A stretch of DNA of 28,531 nt from a virus. The notes below the pieces were generated by a model. The model was not told the DNA's origin, did no database searches, and saw only the letters and a program-made list of their open reading frames with translations. A program made the translations under genes and the position numbers. The stretch spans positions 1 to 28,531 of IMG/VR virus record IMGVR_UViG_3300032073_000173; one strand, written 5' to 3'. Positions 28,323 to 28,531 of this stretch are shown in pieces. How positions within the stretch are numbered: position 1 is the stretch's first letter; every line of letters starts with the position of its first letter.

Positions 28323-28342
28323 GATCAAATAGAATCAAATAA
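28323..28342 (+). repeat. Short copy of the GATC...AAATAA repeat
   Basis: GATCAAAT, five bases, CAAATAA. It is five bases shorter than the other copies and lies between the last gene and the terminator. Confidence 0.4.
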
Positions 28343-28350
28343 ATAACAAG

Positions 28351-28377
28351 CCCGCAGTAATGCGGGTTTTCTTTTTG
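28351..28377 (+). terminator. Rho-independent terminator after the SprT-like gene
   Basis: CCCGCA, GTAA loop, TGCGGG, then TTTTCTTTTTG. It ends the rightward operon. Confidence 0.8.
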
Positions 28378-28406
28378 TCTTTTACAGAATCCAAGTCATA
28401 AGTCAC

Positions 28407-28474
28407 TGATACTCAACGAGTTACGGGGGGCCAGCCCCCCGCCCCGCGTAACCCCTTGATACTCAAAGGGTTAC
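28407..28474. repeat. GC-rich palindrome flanked by 18-bp direct repeats
   Basis: TGATACTCAACGAGTTAC (28407-28424) and TGATACTCAAAGGGTTAC (28457-28474) match at 16 of 18 bases, 50 bases apart. Between them GGGGGGC/GCCCCCC form a hairpin, and GTTACG (28420) pairs with CGTAAC (28447). The patch is far richer in G+C than the rest. No gene is visible from 28308 to the window end; this is the only structure there apart from the repeat copy and the terminator. Confidence 0.6.
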
Positions 28475-28531
28475 AACTGTATTCTAGACGTAGCTAGAGC
28501 TGAACAATTCGTTTACTTCTTTTATGAGATT

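Overview
The window looks like part of a tailed-phage genome (siphovirus type, or a prophage of one) that infects a Gram-negative, AT-rich, probably aquatic bacterium. The tail-tip genes follow the lambda order L-K-I-J-fibre. The lysis block includes a lipobox lipoprotein and a predicted outer-membrane barrel, which only make sense in a host with an outer membrane. No head, terminase, portal, DNA polymerase or integrase gene is visible, so this is an internal slice. Genes are tightly packed, with ATGA or TAATG stop/start overlaps at most junctions and few clear Shine-Dalgarno sequences.

Layout. 1-11232 (minus strand) is one operon for the distal tail: minor tail protein L (with a LamG-like insertion), a JAMM-protease-only K-like protein, tail assembly protein I, a 1552-residue J-like host-specificity protein, and a long trimeric tail fibre that runs off the left edge. 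11274-14901 (plus) holds a possible acetyltransferase, a small conserved protein, an embedded spanin-like pair, an outer-membrane barrel, a holin, a two-TM periplasmic-sensor-like protein and a CHAP endolysin. 14936-17165 carries two PD-(D/E)XK nuclease-like proteins, a complete family I inorganic pyrophosphatase and a second small holin-like protein. 17528-20067 is a run of small and micro proteins, many membrane-spanning, plus a MazG-like NTP pyrophosphatase. 20069-21138 is a tandem pair of HNH/AP2 homing endonucleases. 21257-22696 has a DUF1599/Nmad1 protein, a cupin and a glycosylase-like protein. 23190-26853 has an AT-hook protein, a RuvB-like AAA+ ATPase, an HExxH protein and small hypotheticals. 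27030-28531 has a tRNA with anticodon UAA, a repeat patch, a SprT-like protein, a terminator and a GC-rich palindrome. Two isolated minus-strand genes (17162-17452, 22773-23102) interrupt the plus-strand array.

Regulation is the most striking aspect. Two classes of upstream signal recur at nearly fixed distance from start codons. Class A is TTGNNN-N16-TATAAT-like with the start codon only 6-9 nt downstream, which predicts leaderless or nearly leaderless transcripts. Class B is GTGTAA(A/T)T followed 6 nt (once 8) later by ATG with no obvious -35. It precedes the tail operon, the holin, the second holin-like gene and both isolated minus-strand genes, so it is a candidate phage late promoter. 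A third element, a degenerate 24-25 bp direct repeat (GATCRAMY ... YAAATAA), is dispersed on the plus strand, and two copies supply the final codons and stop of genes.

All functional names rest on motif recognition by eye; no database search or structure prediction was run.
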